Source of the DNA: Aquatica leii
Lineage: Eukaryota > Arthropoda > Insecta > Coleoptera > Lampyridae
Direction: 5' to 3'
Length of the DNA: 64,000 nt
Assembly: GCA_035610365.1 (NCBI GenBank)
Contig: CM069433.1
Coordinates: 187,186,760-187,250,759, forward strand
The position numbers were made by a program, and so were the translations under genes. Shown here piece after piece: positions 11,127 through 21,145 of this stretch. The notes below the pieces were generated by a model. The model was not told the origin of the DNA and ran no database searches. It saw nothing but the letters and a program-made list of their open reading frames with translations. Position 1 is the first letter of the stretch. Each line of letters begins with the position of its first letter.

Positions 11127-11620
11127 ATACAGAAGAAGACGAAAACAAAGCTGATACCACAGCCTTTCTTCCATACATAAAAGGTACCACACACAAGATC
11201 AGCAAAGTTTTAAAGAAACACAACATCCAGACCATCTTCAACACCGTAAAGAAGATAAATCAAATTCTTCCGAATCTAAAAACCAAGATTGATTTGGAAT
11301 CACAAGGGGTCTACAAAATTCCCTGCAAAGATTGTGATGGCTGCTACGTGGGGCAAACCAACAGAAGGGTTAATATAAGGCGCGAAGTACACCGCACCGC
11401 AGTAATAAAACAAAAATCAACATCATCATTGGCAGAGCATGTGAGAAAAACTTCTCATGAAATCAACTTCGACGAAACAAAAGTCATTGAAAATGTTAAA
11501 CACAAAACAAAAAGGATCATCAGAGAAGCAATTGAGATTGAAAAATGGACCTTATGCATGGAAACTCCGTGGTACTGGCACTTTTTATTTTTTGATGTTG
11601 GCTCCATGGCTCACTAGATA
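11127..11620 (+). pseudogene. Penelope-like element, RT C-terminus and GIY-YIG endonuclease
   Basis: Plus-strand coding begins TEEDENKADTTAFLPYIKGT, the end of the Penelope reverse transcriptase and linker. It continues after a frameshift into 11294-11617 with GVYKIPCKDCDGCYVGQT, the GIY-YIG nuclease start, followed by the R..R.EVHR helix region and AEHVRKTSHEINFDE. GIY-YIG nucleases in these elements nick DNA to prime insertion. The glycine-valine-tyrosine and tyrosine-valine-glycine parts of the active site are present. The end of the frame (from about 11544) also occurs as an inverted copy at 12146-12238. Confidence 0.8.
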
Positions 11621-11660
11621 AATTAGATTGGTACTTCGTAAAATTTGAAGTTTTGTTTCT
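11544..11660 (+). repeat. Inverted repeat of Penelope 3' end, left arm
   Basis: The sequence from ATGGACCTTATGCATGGAAA to about 11660 matches the reverse complement of 12140-12238 with scattered differences and small indels. It marks the 3' end of the Penelope coding region and the start of its untranslated tail. Confidence 0.8.
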
Positions 11661-12135
11661 GTTAACCTAAAGCATTTGCGACTTTTTTTTGTTTAGTATT
11701 CGTAATTCTTCATTAAGTATTTTTTAGTTCTGTAATTAGTTCTAGTGTTTAAAATAAGTTTTTTTATTTTTAATTATATATTAATGATTTTAATTGATTC
11801 TACAACATTTTTCATACAGTTATAATACCTAAAAATTAGTTTCATTTAAAAAATTTATATTTTTAGAAATATACTGTTCTTCAATGCTTTGCATTTTCTA
11901 TTAATGTCACAAACACACTACGAATGTTTTTATAAAAAAGTTCACAGTAATAATTAACACGATTAATAATTTATATACAATATTTAAACTCAACGACTAA
12001 ACCTTACAACTAAAATATATTTTATACTAAAACTATTAAAATAACTAAAGAACATTGAATTGAAAACCTTATTAGAAACATACAGTTAAATAAAACGTGG
12101 CAAATTCAACGATTTAAAATTGCTTTATTTATTGG
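11661..12135. other. AT-rich spacer between the Penelope inverted repeat arms
   Basis: The spacer is very AT-rich and no coding signal is visible. It may be the untranslated tails of two opposed Penelope copies. Confidence 0.5.
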
Positions 12136-12139
12136 TTAA

Positions 12140-12238
12140 AGTCGAAATTTAGAAAATACCAACTTAATTTTTCTAGTGAGCCAACATTTAAAAAATAAAA
12201 GTGCCAGTACCAAGCAGTTTCCGTGCATAAGGTCCATT
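12140..12238 (-). repeat. Inverted repeat of Penelope 3' end, right arm
   Basis: Reverse-complement match to the end of the Penelope reading frame at 11544-11660. The frame is open on the minus strand into this arm (12351-12136), but the upstream part carries no GIY-YIG residues. Only the 3' tail is duplicated. Confidence 0.8.
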
Positions 12239-12712
12239 GCCAACACTCTCAACACTAGGGATGATACACAAAGACTACCGACAGCATAGAAACCAGCACT
12301 TACCACCACAAGAACAAGAAGACCTACAACTTTACCAATAACTAAAGACATTGCTACGGCAGATTTACCGAAGCGAAATACTAAAAATAGAAAACCGACA
12401 ACACCACTTTCACCGGAAGCAGCGAACCATACAAATAATCACTCATGCGCACCAAAGTGTACCACAAAAACCAGATATAAACAACTAACGATCGAAACGA
12501 AAATCAGTCCACTGCAGTCCACGTCTGACACGCAGTAAAGCAGCAGCTCAAACGAGGAAGACTTGAAAATGGCAAATGAGAAATGAGCCAAAACGTCGTC
12601 AAAATACAAACGATTTGTTTACAAATCATCTTACAACGACAACGCGGAACCAATCCCGGAAGCCCAGCAGCTACATATACGACGCTCGCGGAAACTTGAA
12701 GCAGAACATATA
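12239..12712 (+). other. Possible Penelope-associated coding remnant
   Basis: On the plus strand, 12545-12700 stays open apart from one TGA and reads as a basic, polar peptide (DLKMANEK, then KYKRFVYKSSYNDNAEPIP). Its position next to Penelope sequence suggests it belongs to the same element. I do not recognise a domain. Confidence 0.3.
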
Positions 12713-12741
12713 TATAGTATATATATATAAATATATATATA
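12713..12741. repeat. TA-rich microsatellite
   Basis: Short imperfect TA dinucleotide tract. Confidence 0.9.
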
Positions 12742-13283
12742 GGATCCAGGCCTAGTCGTTATACCTTACTATAAACACAAAATAGAAAAAAATCATTTTA
12801 AAGTATGTTTTTCTTATCGTTATATATTAATGCACTAATTCACAGCGAAATGTTCAAGATTTCTATTTCATTCATTATACCATTTGGAAATTAACAAATG
12901 GGTGGAAAAAATTAATAAGACATTAAATGTGTATAATCTTTTTAAATAATATCACATTATTACATAAATATTTGTACATGTTTTTAAGAACTTTGTCATT
13001 CAGTCTTCATAGACGTAGACTATAGATCACTTTCATCATACGTTAGTATCAAATTTATATTATTTTAGTCTAAACTGTATAATATTGCATTATATAATGA
13101 TTATGTTACATATAAATATATAAAAATGTATATGGGCCAAAATCAAGTACTTTGTTAATATTATATTTAGAAAATATACTTTGTACACTTTTACGTGTAA
13201 TTGTAAATTAACCTAAAACCATAAATTAGAGATTTAAGTACTTAATACAAATAATGTTGGTACATAAAAATATCACATTTAGA

Positions 13284-13292
13284 GTTTATTTG
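13284..13292 (-). terminator. Candidate polyadenylation signal of the MFSD8 gene
   Basis: TTTATT on the plus strand (AATAAA on the minus strand) lies about 65 bases after the MFSD8 stop. Other AATAAA-like words follow, so the true site is uncertain. Confidence 0.4.
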
Positions 13293-13353
13293 TGTAACTT
13301 CGTTTTTTAGGCGATACAAACGTAAATAACATACAAAAACATATGTAGTACTA

Positions 13354-15238
13354 TCATTTTTGTTCTTCTATAGGAACTGTTACTAAACTTTTTAGTTCTT
13401 GCGGTTCTGACAGTGATTCATTGTTGTACAGTGTCTCTTCAAACGGTACTAGTCTATTTAAACACCAATACAGCCAAAGCATCATAACTACCATCATTAC
13501 TGCGGTCATAGTAAAGGTCCAAATAGTACCAAATTCTGTATAAATATATGTTACAAAAACGGGACCAAGTACTCTAGATAAACATCCAGATCCGGTCATT
13601 AAACCCATCCATACTCCCTAATAACATTGTTTTAATTAGCGTTTAAACAAGATTTAGTAAGTACCTGAGGTCTTGGTCCTAAAACTTTAGAAAATATTGC
13701 TTGAATTAACGTTACACCAACAGGGTATCCTAAAGCAGTCAAAATGTATCCCAATATAAATTGAGATATTGTCATTGAAGGTGTATAAGCGCACCATTCT
13801 TGACTTGATGGACATCCAACCATATCCGTTATATTATTGCAAGTACTGTTTAATGTTTCTAGTAAAGTTTCGTTATCTGAACTTTCTAATAAATATGTGC
13901 TATTTAAATAATCTAAAGTTGTTGCATCACTAAATATTTCAGCAGTCTCATTCAGAATCGTTAATTCGCATAATGTATTATTTAATACAATGGAATCGTT
14001 GTACATTTTTGGCGTTGTGTTTCCCCACGGTATATACAAAGCTCTCCCTAAGACCATGAACAAAAAACCTCCCCACAACATAACTTTGCCTTCATTGAAA
14101 TATCGACAAAGTGGATTTATTGCCGCAAACGCCAAACAAGCAATAACGGCTCCAACCGACATAAGAACACCCATGTAATAAAGCGCATCCGCTTTAGACC
14201 AAGCAAATTGATCCATCGTCAACGGAGTAGCCAATCTACCAAATACCAATAAAGTATAAAAAATGTAAAATTTTATAAAACTCACGTTTCTAATAACATA
14301 AAGTTAAAAACAATTCCAAAAAACGCAACTAAAAGCGTCCAAGCGGCCACATAATCAACTTTTTGCCCTTTCCATATATCTTTTTCTGTATCTTTACCTT
14401 GCTTTAACATCGCTTCTCTTATCGCAATTTTATGTTCTTTAAAAAACATCGGAAAAAAGAAGACAAAGTTGACAATAGATAATACAACACTAATCCATCC
14501 TGCTGCAGTGTACATATTCAGTTTCAGCTTTCCAGGTATTAACCATACACCGTCGTCTCCTAGAGGAACTACGGCTGCTTGAAACGCCGGACCAATCACA
14601 AATCCTAACACTTGCGCTAAAGAGATCATCGAAACGGCATGAGTTCGTTCCGAAAGTCGAGTGGCTGCTGACAAATAAGAGCGGCAAGCAGCAATGTTAG
14701 CTAAAAATACAATATATAAATTTTACGTCGTAATTATGCCCAACGACGTACCTGAACTTACACCAACAAAAAAACGACTAACTAACATCCAATATTTTTT
14801 ATAATCATCAAATAACTCCAACGATGAATATATAACACTAGAAAATATAAAAACTGCTAAAGACGTTAATACGGGAGCACGAATCGATCCCAATTTGTTT
14901 GCCCACCATCCCACCAACGGAGAAAACAGCATTTGACCTAAAGGATTTGCAGCTACTACAAAACCCATAAATTCTTTACCAGCAGTTGGATCTAACTAAA
15001 AGCAACAATAAATTTAACAAAACGCTATTTAACGTATATCTACCTTGTCTAAATATGGCCATACACCCGTAATTATTATACTAAATCCTAAAGATATTAA
15101 AAACATAGTAAAGTATATTATATAAATAGATATCCATCTTTCCTTGTGCTGTTCTTCGGTTTCTAAACTGTCTTCAAATGGTTTTGAAGAACGGTTTTGT
15201 TCTTTAAATTGTTTAGCTAATCTTCTTAAACAACCCAT
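13354..15238 (-). CDS. MFSD8: MFSD8/CLN7-type major facilitator, five coding exons
   Basis: Spliced minus-strand gene with coding exons 15238-15044, 14995-14752, 14700-14286, 14235-13665 and 13617-13354. Every junction has GT and AG, and the phases agree, giving about 562 residues. I chose the ATG at 15238 because it follows a good splice acceptor (TTTCAG); the upstream in-frame ATG at 15250 would lie inside that intron. MFSD8 proteins are multi-pass lysosomal membrane proteins of the major facilitator superfamily; the human gene is mutated in CLN7 Batten disease. Diagnostic stretches are [51 protein letters not shown], the [20 protein letters not shown] helix, and GPRPQ joined across the last intron to [12 protein letters not shown]. 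The luminal loop in exon 4 is long and carries seven N-glycosylation sequons. No internal stop or frameshift is seen, so the gene looks functional. Confidence 0.95.
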
Positions 15239-16199
15239 GACTGAAAGCATAAAATAAATTACATTATAGTTGATTAATTAGCTGTTTTAAATTTATAGTA
15301 AACGCTAACAATTAATAAAATAAAACACTTTAACTAGGCGTTTACATCGGTTAAACATAGGACAACATAATAGATAATTCCTATAAAATTATTGTAGTGT
15401 AATTACAAAATGATGTTAAACATGAAATTTAATTAATTTTATAAACTTGTTTAACAAGCATTAATATCAACATAACTTAATCGTCAGTGTAAACCAATGC
15501 AAAACAACTAGGGCAAATGCATTTTTGTGTAACCCGCCGTTGTGATATTTTTCCTTTTTTCTATCTTAGTAATACTCTATATAAGAGTATTCTGTTTTCT
15601 TTTTGTTTAATTTTTTTCTATTACTTATTAAATTTAAAAAATTATATTTGATAACGAATAAGGAATGGTAGTAATTGCAAACAAGTATGAAAGTTCGCAG
15701 CCGAGCCGAGAGGCGAGACCAGAATTCATACGAGTTGTCAATGCACATTCCTTACCAATTATACACTACTTTTTCTACGACTATCTATTTAATTAGTTAG
15801 TTGACTAACTAACTCTTTACATGTACTAAAAACAAATTACGATCATAATTTTGGTTATTGTGACAAAAAAAAAGGGCGGTCCCTAGGGGATGTGGACATA
15901 TTTGCTGGATGAAGTCGGGCGGTCCGCGCAGCGGTCCACGTTATTCTTGTCGAAACCTGAATACATGCATCCGGTTTCGTATTCTACGTACCACTTCATT
16001 TAGTTTATGTCAATTCGTCTCCAAGTGCGTATGTAACATGAGTAAGCAAACGGGTAAAATACTAAATTTAGCTAAATTATGTTCTTCTGGCAAGTAAATA
16101 AATTTTGTATACATAATTCGAAAACTTGTATATGCTACATTCAAACATTATAAGAAAATAATACTATTGCAAATACATTACTTTTCATTTGTCCTAGAT
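15239..16199. other. Upstream region of MFSD8; no further gene recognised
   Basis: A splice-acceptor-like TTTCAG directly in front of the MFSD8 start predicts a non-coding 5' exon somewhere to the right. A short GC-richer stretch lies at 15875-15960. No coding signal is recognisable before the piggyBac fossil. Confidence 0.5.
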
Positions 16200-16200
16200 C

Positions 16201-17390
16201 TTGTGCTTTCCGAGTCCAAACAGTGATTTTGAATTTACAGTAAGTGATTCCGCTACTTCTTTAGAAGAAGACTGCATAGTACGACTACAAAAAACGACGC
16301 AAAAAAGGAAAACATGTAGTTCCACATTTTCAGAATCAGCTAAGTTAGATTTAAGACAACATTGTCAACCCTCAGCTTCTAAAGAGATCACAACTCAACA
16401 AACAACAGATGAAGTAGCAAGTAACAAAGTTACAGATGAACTATCAACATCGTCTATCGTGAGAAGTACAACAGAACCTGCTGTAACGTCTCACAAGAAT
16501 GTCTGAAATATTCTCATAGGAAACCATTTGCAGTTTACATTTGACCAAAAAGCGGGAATCAAGCCAGAAATCGCTGCGACCTTAAGTGATTGCAAACCCA
16601 TTGATTTCTTCCTGTTATTCATAAATAAAGTAATTAATGGTAGATCAGTCGAACCTTTACGCTACACAGCTTATAACTACAACAGACGACGTTGGACCGG
16701 GCTCAAGACTGCACACATGGGAACCAACTAATTCAAATGAGATGAAAAATGTTTAGGAATTATTGGTTACATGGGGCTTGTGAAACTGTCAAGTTTACGG
16801 CATTATTGGTCAAAATCAAAAAGGTTGTTCAGCACAATACTTCCTGGAGTTATGACGGGTGCACGATTCGAACTGTTGCTAAGAGTTTGGCACTTCAGTA
16901 ATAATAATGAATGTCCAGAGGGCAACAGAATCTATAAAATTTCGCCACTGCTCGATTTACTCCTCAAAACATATCAAGAGGTTTATACCCCTGCAAAAGT
17001 AATTTGTGTTGATGAAAGTGTAATACCGTTTCGTAGGAGACTGATACTAAAGCAGTATATGCCACTAAAAAGACACAAATATGGCATCAAGCTCTTCAAG
17101 CTTTGTTGCAATCGAGGTTACACGTGGAACATAAGAATTTATTCTGGCAAGGAGAGAGACAAGGATTGCACTTTATCTGTACCTACTAAAATTGTAACTG
17201 CTCTTTCTGAACGGTTGCTACTACACCAGCTTACAATTAGCTAACATTCTACTGGATAATCAAACACACTTTCTTGCAACATTGAGACCTAACAGAAGGG
17301 GTACTCCAAAAGCAGTAATTGCAAAAAAGTTAAAATTAGGCGAAGTATATGGTCAAGAGAACGAACGAGGTAACGAAGGTAAGGTAAGGT
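16201..17390 (+). pseudogene. piggyBac-type transposase fossil, N-terminal and central part
   Basis: Consecutive plus-strand frames give a piggyBac transposase. There is a low-complexity acidic N-terminus (16201-16506). The frame at 16771-17244 carries the helical region FELLLRVWHFSNNNECPEGN, then VICVDESVIPFRRRLILKQY with the first catalytic Asp region, and KRHKYGIKLFKLC and GYTWNIRIYSGKE. After a frameshift, 17265-17375 reads HFLATLRPNRRGTPKAVIAK, the conserved strand after the second catalytic Asp. That Asp segment itself is deleted, and the C-terminal cysteine domain is missing. piggyBac transposases cut and paste DNA at TTAA sites. No terminal repeats or TTAA pair could be tied to this copy. 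Confidence 0.85.
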
Positions 17391-17639
17391 AAGAGGTCAA
17401 TCGATCTCAGTGACCAAATGGCCAGTTATAATACTTCTTTACGAAAGTTCTCTTATACGTTATACGAATAAAAATTATTTTATTTATAATATAACAATTT
17501 CAGTTGTAACGACCTAGGAATTGTCAATAGGAAATGTCGATATTGCATGAGGACTTATACTGTCGTAGCGGTCCGTTACCATGATGAAAGCGCATATAAA
17601 AGCGGTCCCAGAACCAAGGCAAATATTTTTAGTAAGTAG

Positions 17640-18480
17640 TAATCTAGCGGTTTTTGATGCAACACAAAGGTTTTCATCATTAAGTGATTTCACGCAATTC
17701 CACGTGAACATGCAATTCAGTTTGGTGTCTATCTGAGTGGAAGATTATTTGGGGTATGTGGTTATAATGTTTTGTATTGGGGGTTTAAATTAATTCTTTC
17801 ATAAATGTCTATAGCGGATTTCTGTACCATCAACACGTTTCCCTGATCGGTGGATATAACAAACAGATAGAATATTTGGGGAGAGATTCTATGATGTCAC
17901 GTTGCTGTAATTTAACCATTCGCACCGTCAAGGGGTTGGAGACCTTTACAATTGCGATTGCTTTTGGAACAAACTTTTACCATCAATTACTACATTAAGT
18001 TGAGGGGAAACGCTGCGCATTCGCTATCTTGAATGATTGTATGGTTTAAAAACCGAATTTTCTTGTGATAACGCCGTATGTACGTTTTTGTGTTAAATTT
18101 CATATTACGTTTTAGGTAATACAGGTACGGAATTAGTGTTAGGTTGTTAAAAAAATTAATTATTAGATCATTTTGTGCGTCACAAAGTCGTGTGCGGTGC
18201 GCGTTGAGTCTTTAAGTCTTCAATATTCTTTATATACTTTTGTGATTTTTAATTTACGAATATAAAGTCATTCCATTTGAATGTAAAAGTTAGACTGACT
18301 AGTTCAGTTTACTGTACGACGTGTTGCCCAGTATAGGGCGTAACTTATATTTGTCCGACCCATGTATTAGCGTTTGCAAAATTTACGTAATGATATTTAT
18401 GTACCTTCTTTGTCCTTTTTGGAACTATTTTCTGTTATAAAATAAATATATATTCTGTGTTATCACTTGTTCGTGTTATT
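17640..18480 (+). repeat. Unclassified LTR-like repeat, copy A (uninterrupted)
   Basis: About 840 bp related along most of its length to copy B (58525-59194 plus 61118-61230). Shared landmarks are GCAACACAAA near the start, TGTATTGGGGGTTTAA, CACCGTCAAGGGGTTGGA, GCGCGTTGAGTCT, TACGACGTGTTGCCC and the AT-rich end with AAAATAAATATATAT. Copy A carries an extra about 100 bp after TTGGA. There is no coding sequence. An AATAAA-type signal near the right end and the spaced homology would suit an LTR, but no TG...CA ends or internal region were found. Confidence 0.75.
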
Positions 18481-18789
18481 TGTTCTTTTTCAGTTGCGGG
18501 TAGATTTAAACGATGTCTCCCTAATTTCGTCTTTCATCGTCTTGTGTCGCCTTTTTAGATTTAATTTATAATCTAGCATCACGAAGCCTGCGACTCATTT
18601 TCCGGGAACAACTGTGTTAGCCGTCGCTTATTTTTTTTGTTACACAAAACCAGTGTAACAAATTACTAGACTACGCTGCAACTTTAAAGCAATTTTCGGT
18701 GCAATTCCCTTGTTTAAAGAGCAGCAATTTATAATAATAAATACTTTAATCAAATGCATTCAATTATAATTTGTTAATTGAACATGAGT
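18481..18789. other. Spacer, nothing recognised
   Basis: No coding or RNA signal was found between repeat copy A and the inverted hammerhead repeat. Confidence 0.5.
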
Positions 18790-19020
18790 GAAATACGATG
18801 GCTGAACCATCTCATAGTATAAATTTATTATGTATGAATAATAGTATGTAAATAACTATAGAGATATAAACGATAAAAGCTGATTTTATACCCGCGTAAT
18901 TCAAACAAGTTTTGAATAAACCTCGGGCTAAAATCGCAACGTATAGACAGTGTAAGATATCAATTTCAATAAAAATGTAAAAATGCCACCAGAGTGAACC
19001 ACGGAACGGCCGTTTTTGCA
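18790..19020 (-). repeat. Hammerhead-element fragment, 3' part, minus orientation
   Basis: Reverse-complemented, this segment follows the same order as the element at 34632-35109. It begins with the ribozyme's stem II/III side (GCAAAAACGGCCGTT), then TTCACTCTGGTGGC, GTTTATTCAAAAC, ACGCGGGTATAAAATCAG, and the terminal hairpin GAGATGGTTCAGCCATC at 18797-18815. It ends at the same place as the other copy. It meets the plus-oriented 5' fragment at about 19021-19025. Confidence 0.7.
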
Positions 19021-19024
19021 TTTG

Positions 19025-19090
19025 TGAAAGTACAGTAGAGTCTTCTCCCACTGCTGAAGAGCCCCAATAGGGCAAAACGGCCGTCCAATG
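19025..19090 (+). repeat. Hammerhead-element fragment, 5' part, plus orientation
   Basis: GAAAGTACAGTAGAGTCTTC in front of the ribozyme aligns with GGAACTACATTAGAGTGTAT of the copy at 34.8 kb. Homology stops directly after the ribozyme. Together with 18790-19020 this makes one unit whose 5' part is inverted. Confidence 0.65.
19049..19090 (+). ncRNA. Hammerhead ribozyme, degenerate copy
   Basis: The layout is that of a hammerhead ribozyme with an open stem I. CACTG (stem I strand) is followed by core CTGAAGA, stem II GCCC/GGGC with a CAATA loop, AAAA where GAAA is required, a minimal stem III ACGGCCGT, and the cleavage triplet GTC followed by CAATG. The G-to-A change in the GAA box should abolish cleavage, and stem I has one mismatch. 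Short-stem-III hammerheads of this type are known from Penelope-like elements and small retrozyme repeats. Confidence 0.75.
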
Positions 19091-19734
19091 ATTGTTACAA
19101 CTCTCATTCTACTCTGTGTTTTACTTCATCCAGGCAGTAAAACTTTGTAAGAGCAGATTTATGTAGTTGCTTAGGTTTAGCTACCGACAAAGTAAACTTT
19201 TTAGTTGCTAAATTGGGTGGTTCTTTTTCTCATATCCGTTCTCGTTGTAAACTAGTACTTGGCGCACATCATTTGTCTTTCAAAATAAATCTATCGTGTC
19301 TCGTGTTAGATGAAATTACAGGTGTGATACCTTCCTTTCGAGTATACCGTTCAGATATTCGAGTTCTAGATAACAATTACTTATCGGACCCTAACTTTGA
19401 CCAACCGGAAAAATTGATTTATTAATCGGTTCTCTTGCTTTCTTTGAGTTTTTATGCGTCGGACAAATATGCTTGATCGCAAACCTTGAAACTCGGTTTG
19501 GTTTTATCATTTCAGTTTCTATCTGCTATATAATGTCACTTATGGCACAGTTTCAGCTTCTTTCTTAGCTTTTCAGTTTATTTCAGTTAAGAATAGATTG
19601 TCAAACACTTTTATATTGACGATTTATTTACAGGGGCTGGTAGGTTAGATCAGGCTCGTAATATTTTCTTTCATTTTTCTAACATTTTCTGAACTGGGTG
19701 TTTTAAATTTTGAAAATGGATTTTTCAAATCTTA

Positions 19735-20160
19735 GATCCTTTAGGTCTTGTTTCTCCATGCACTTTAAGCGACAAAATTCTTTTACAGCAATTGTGGTTG
19801 GAAAAATTATCTGTATCTTACAAAACAGGTTTTAAAGAATTTTGGAAAGACAAATTCAAATTTCAAAATGTTACTTTTAGTCCGACTCCACAATTGTTCT
19901 AGGATGGCTAAAAACTAGCCCCAACTTGCCCAAAACCTTTGTCTGCAAAGTAGACGCAGATATATAAGAATTGGCCTCAGATGCAGTATGGCGTCCGTCC
20001 TCACTAAATCAAATCCTTTTATCGCAAGGAACCAACTCTCAAACGTTAAAAGATTCTGATTTCTAGTGGCATGCTCTACAATGCCTTGCTGAGGATATCT
20101 CTTCTTGGCCAAGTTTCCACTCTCTGTTTCTGAGCTTTTACAAATGAAGAACAAGCTCAG
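19735..20160 (+). pseudogene. BEL/Pao RT-RNase H remnant
   Basis: Readable in changing frames: the connection motif LDPLGLVSPCTLS, then LQQLWLEKLS, the RNase H motif SDSTIVLGWL with its conserved Asp, and NSQTLKDSDFWWH-like wording (TGG replaced by TAG) near 20035-20075. Frameshifts and stops occur every 100-150 bases. Confidence 0.7.
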
Positions 20161-20379
20161 TGTTCGATTGATCTAACTCAATTTTTTTTAATTTTTGAGT
20201 CTCATTCGCCCGGAACGAGTCTTTTTGCTGTCGATTTTACAAAAATTGTTTGGTTTCCAAAGAAGAGCGTTTACATGGTGTCTTCAACCCTAAAGATATT
20301 AAGCAATCTCTACTCTAGTTAAAATTCCTTAATCAGAATCTTATACTGAGGATCTTAAACGTCTTTCGCAGAGTGAACC

Positions 20380-21145
20380 GTTAAAGACTACTTTATCTTT
20401 GTTGAGTTTAAAGCTTTTTTTAGACCGCAAAAGATGAATCCAAATCAAAAGTAAACTCCACAATTCTCAATTTGTGTTTGATAAAAAACGTCCAGTTCTT
20501 CTGGTAGGAAGGCGTAAACTTGGTAAAATTCTACTGACTCAAAATTGCACTGTATCGGAAACTGTCGCGTGCGTTGCATTTTATACCTCCCCACCGTCTC
20601 CACTTCGGTGGATTGTGGGAAGTATGAATTAAATCTTAAAACGCGTTGTAGGTAACTGTGCTTTAACCTTTGAAGAGTTAACTACTTTGCTTTCACAAGT
20701 AAAAGCTATCTTAAATTCCCGACCATTGTGTTTTATTTCTTCTGACCCAAAGGATCTCCAACCGCTTGCCCCTCCACACTTCTTAATTTGCAGGCTAGCG
20801 ACTGCAGCGCCAAATCCACAGCTAAAAGAAATTAAAAACTATTATCTAACTCACTCCCAACGAATTCAAAATTTCTATGAACGTGCACGGAATAGATGGG
20901 GTTGAGAAAATGTATCGGAACATCAGCAACGTCACAAGTGAAAGACTCAAAAATCAGAGCTCAAAATAGGGGTGCTTGTGCTCATCAAAGATAACAATTT
21001 ATCTCCAATGAGATGGAAATTGTGCTAAATTGTACAAATTCAGTTAGAGCCTAATGGTGTCAATCGGGTAACTTCAGTAAAGACCTCAAATGGTGTAGTA
21101 CACCGAACGTTTGCCAAACTGTGTCCATGTGTTGTTATCATCTAA
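20380..21145 (+). pseudogene. BEL/Pao integrase remnant and DUF5641-type C-terminus
   Basis: From about 20380 the frame gives SEPLKTTLSLLSLKLF. PPSPHFGGLWE-like sequence near 20590-20620 is the integrase core region. Frame 20650-20905 carries RVVGNCALTFEELTTLLSQV, the motif AILNSRPLC and the HSQRIQNFYERARNRWG end. The last piece to 21145 reads GVLVLIKDNNLSPMRWKL, the beta-barrel C-terminal domain typical of BEL/Pao integrases, and ends KLCPCVVII. Integrase inserts element DNA into the chromosome. Stops and a frameshift near 20905 inactivate it. Confidence 0.8.

Larger units (their letters stand above)
19205..21145 (+). mobile_element. BEL/Pao retrotransposon fragment, plus strand
   Basis: Decayed BEL/Pao pol in the expected order: protease C-terminal part (19213-19425, with CLVLDEITGVIPSF and LSDPNFDQPE), an RT remnant with YIDDLFTGAGRLDQARNIF at about 19609-19665, LDPLGLVSPCTLSDKILLQQ at about 19735-19795, an RNase H piece with ESDSTIVLGWLKTSP near 19880, and integrase pieces to 21145. 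Internal deletions remove most of the reverse transcriptase. Sequence after 21145 up to about 21330 may be the start of a 3' LTR, but no partner copy is present. Confidence 0.85.

Noticed and set aside
12570..12600. ATGAGCCAAAACGTC as a ribozyme core
   Set aside because: No complementary stems and no GAA box in the right place.
15835..15970. GGTCCCTAGGGG near the first piggyBac fossil as its terminal inverted repeat
   Set aside because: piggyBac ends often begin CCCT, but no matching inverted end and no flanking TTAA pair was found.
18320..18345. GTTGCCCAGTATAGGGCGTAAC as another hammerhead ribozyme (also near 59146-59168)
   Set aside because: The stem resembles hammerhead stem II, but there is no CTGATGA core and no GAA box, so only a plain hairpin is supported.
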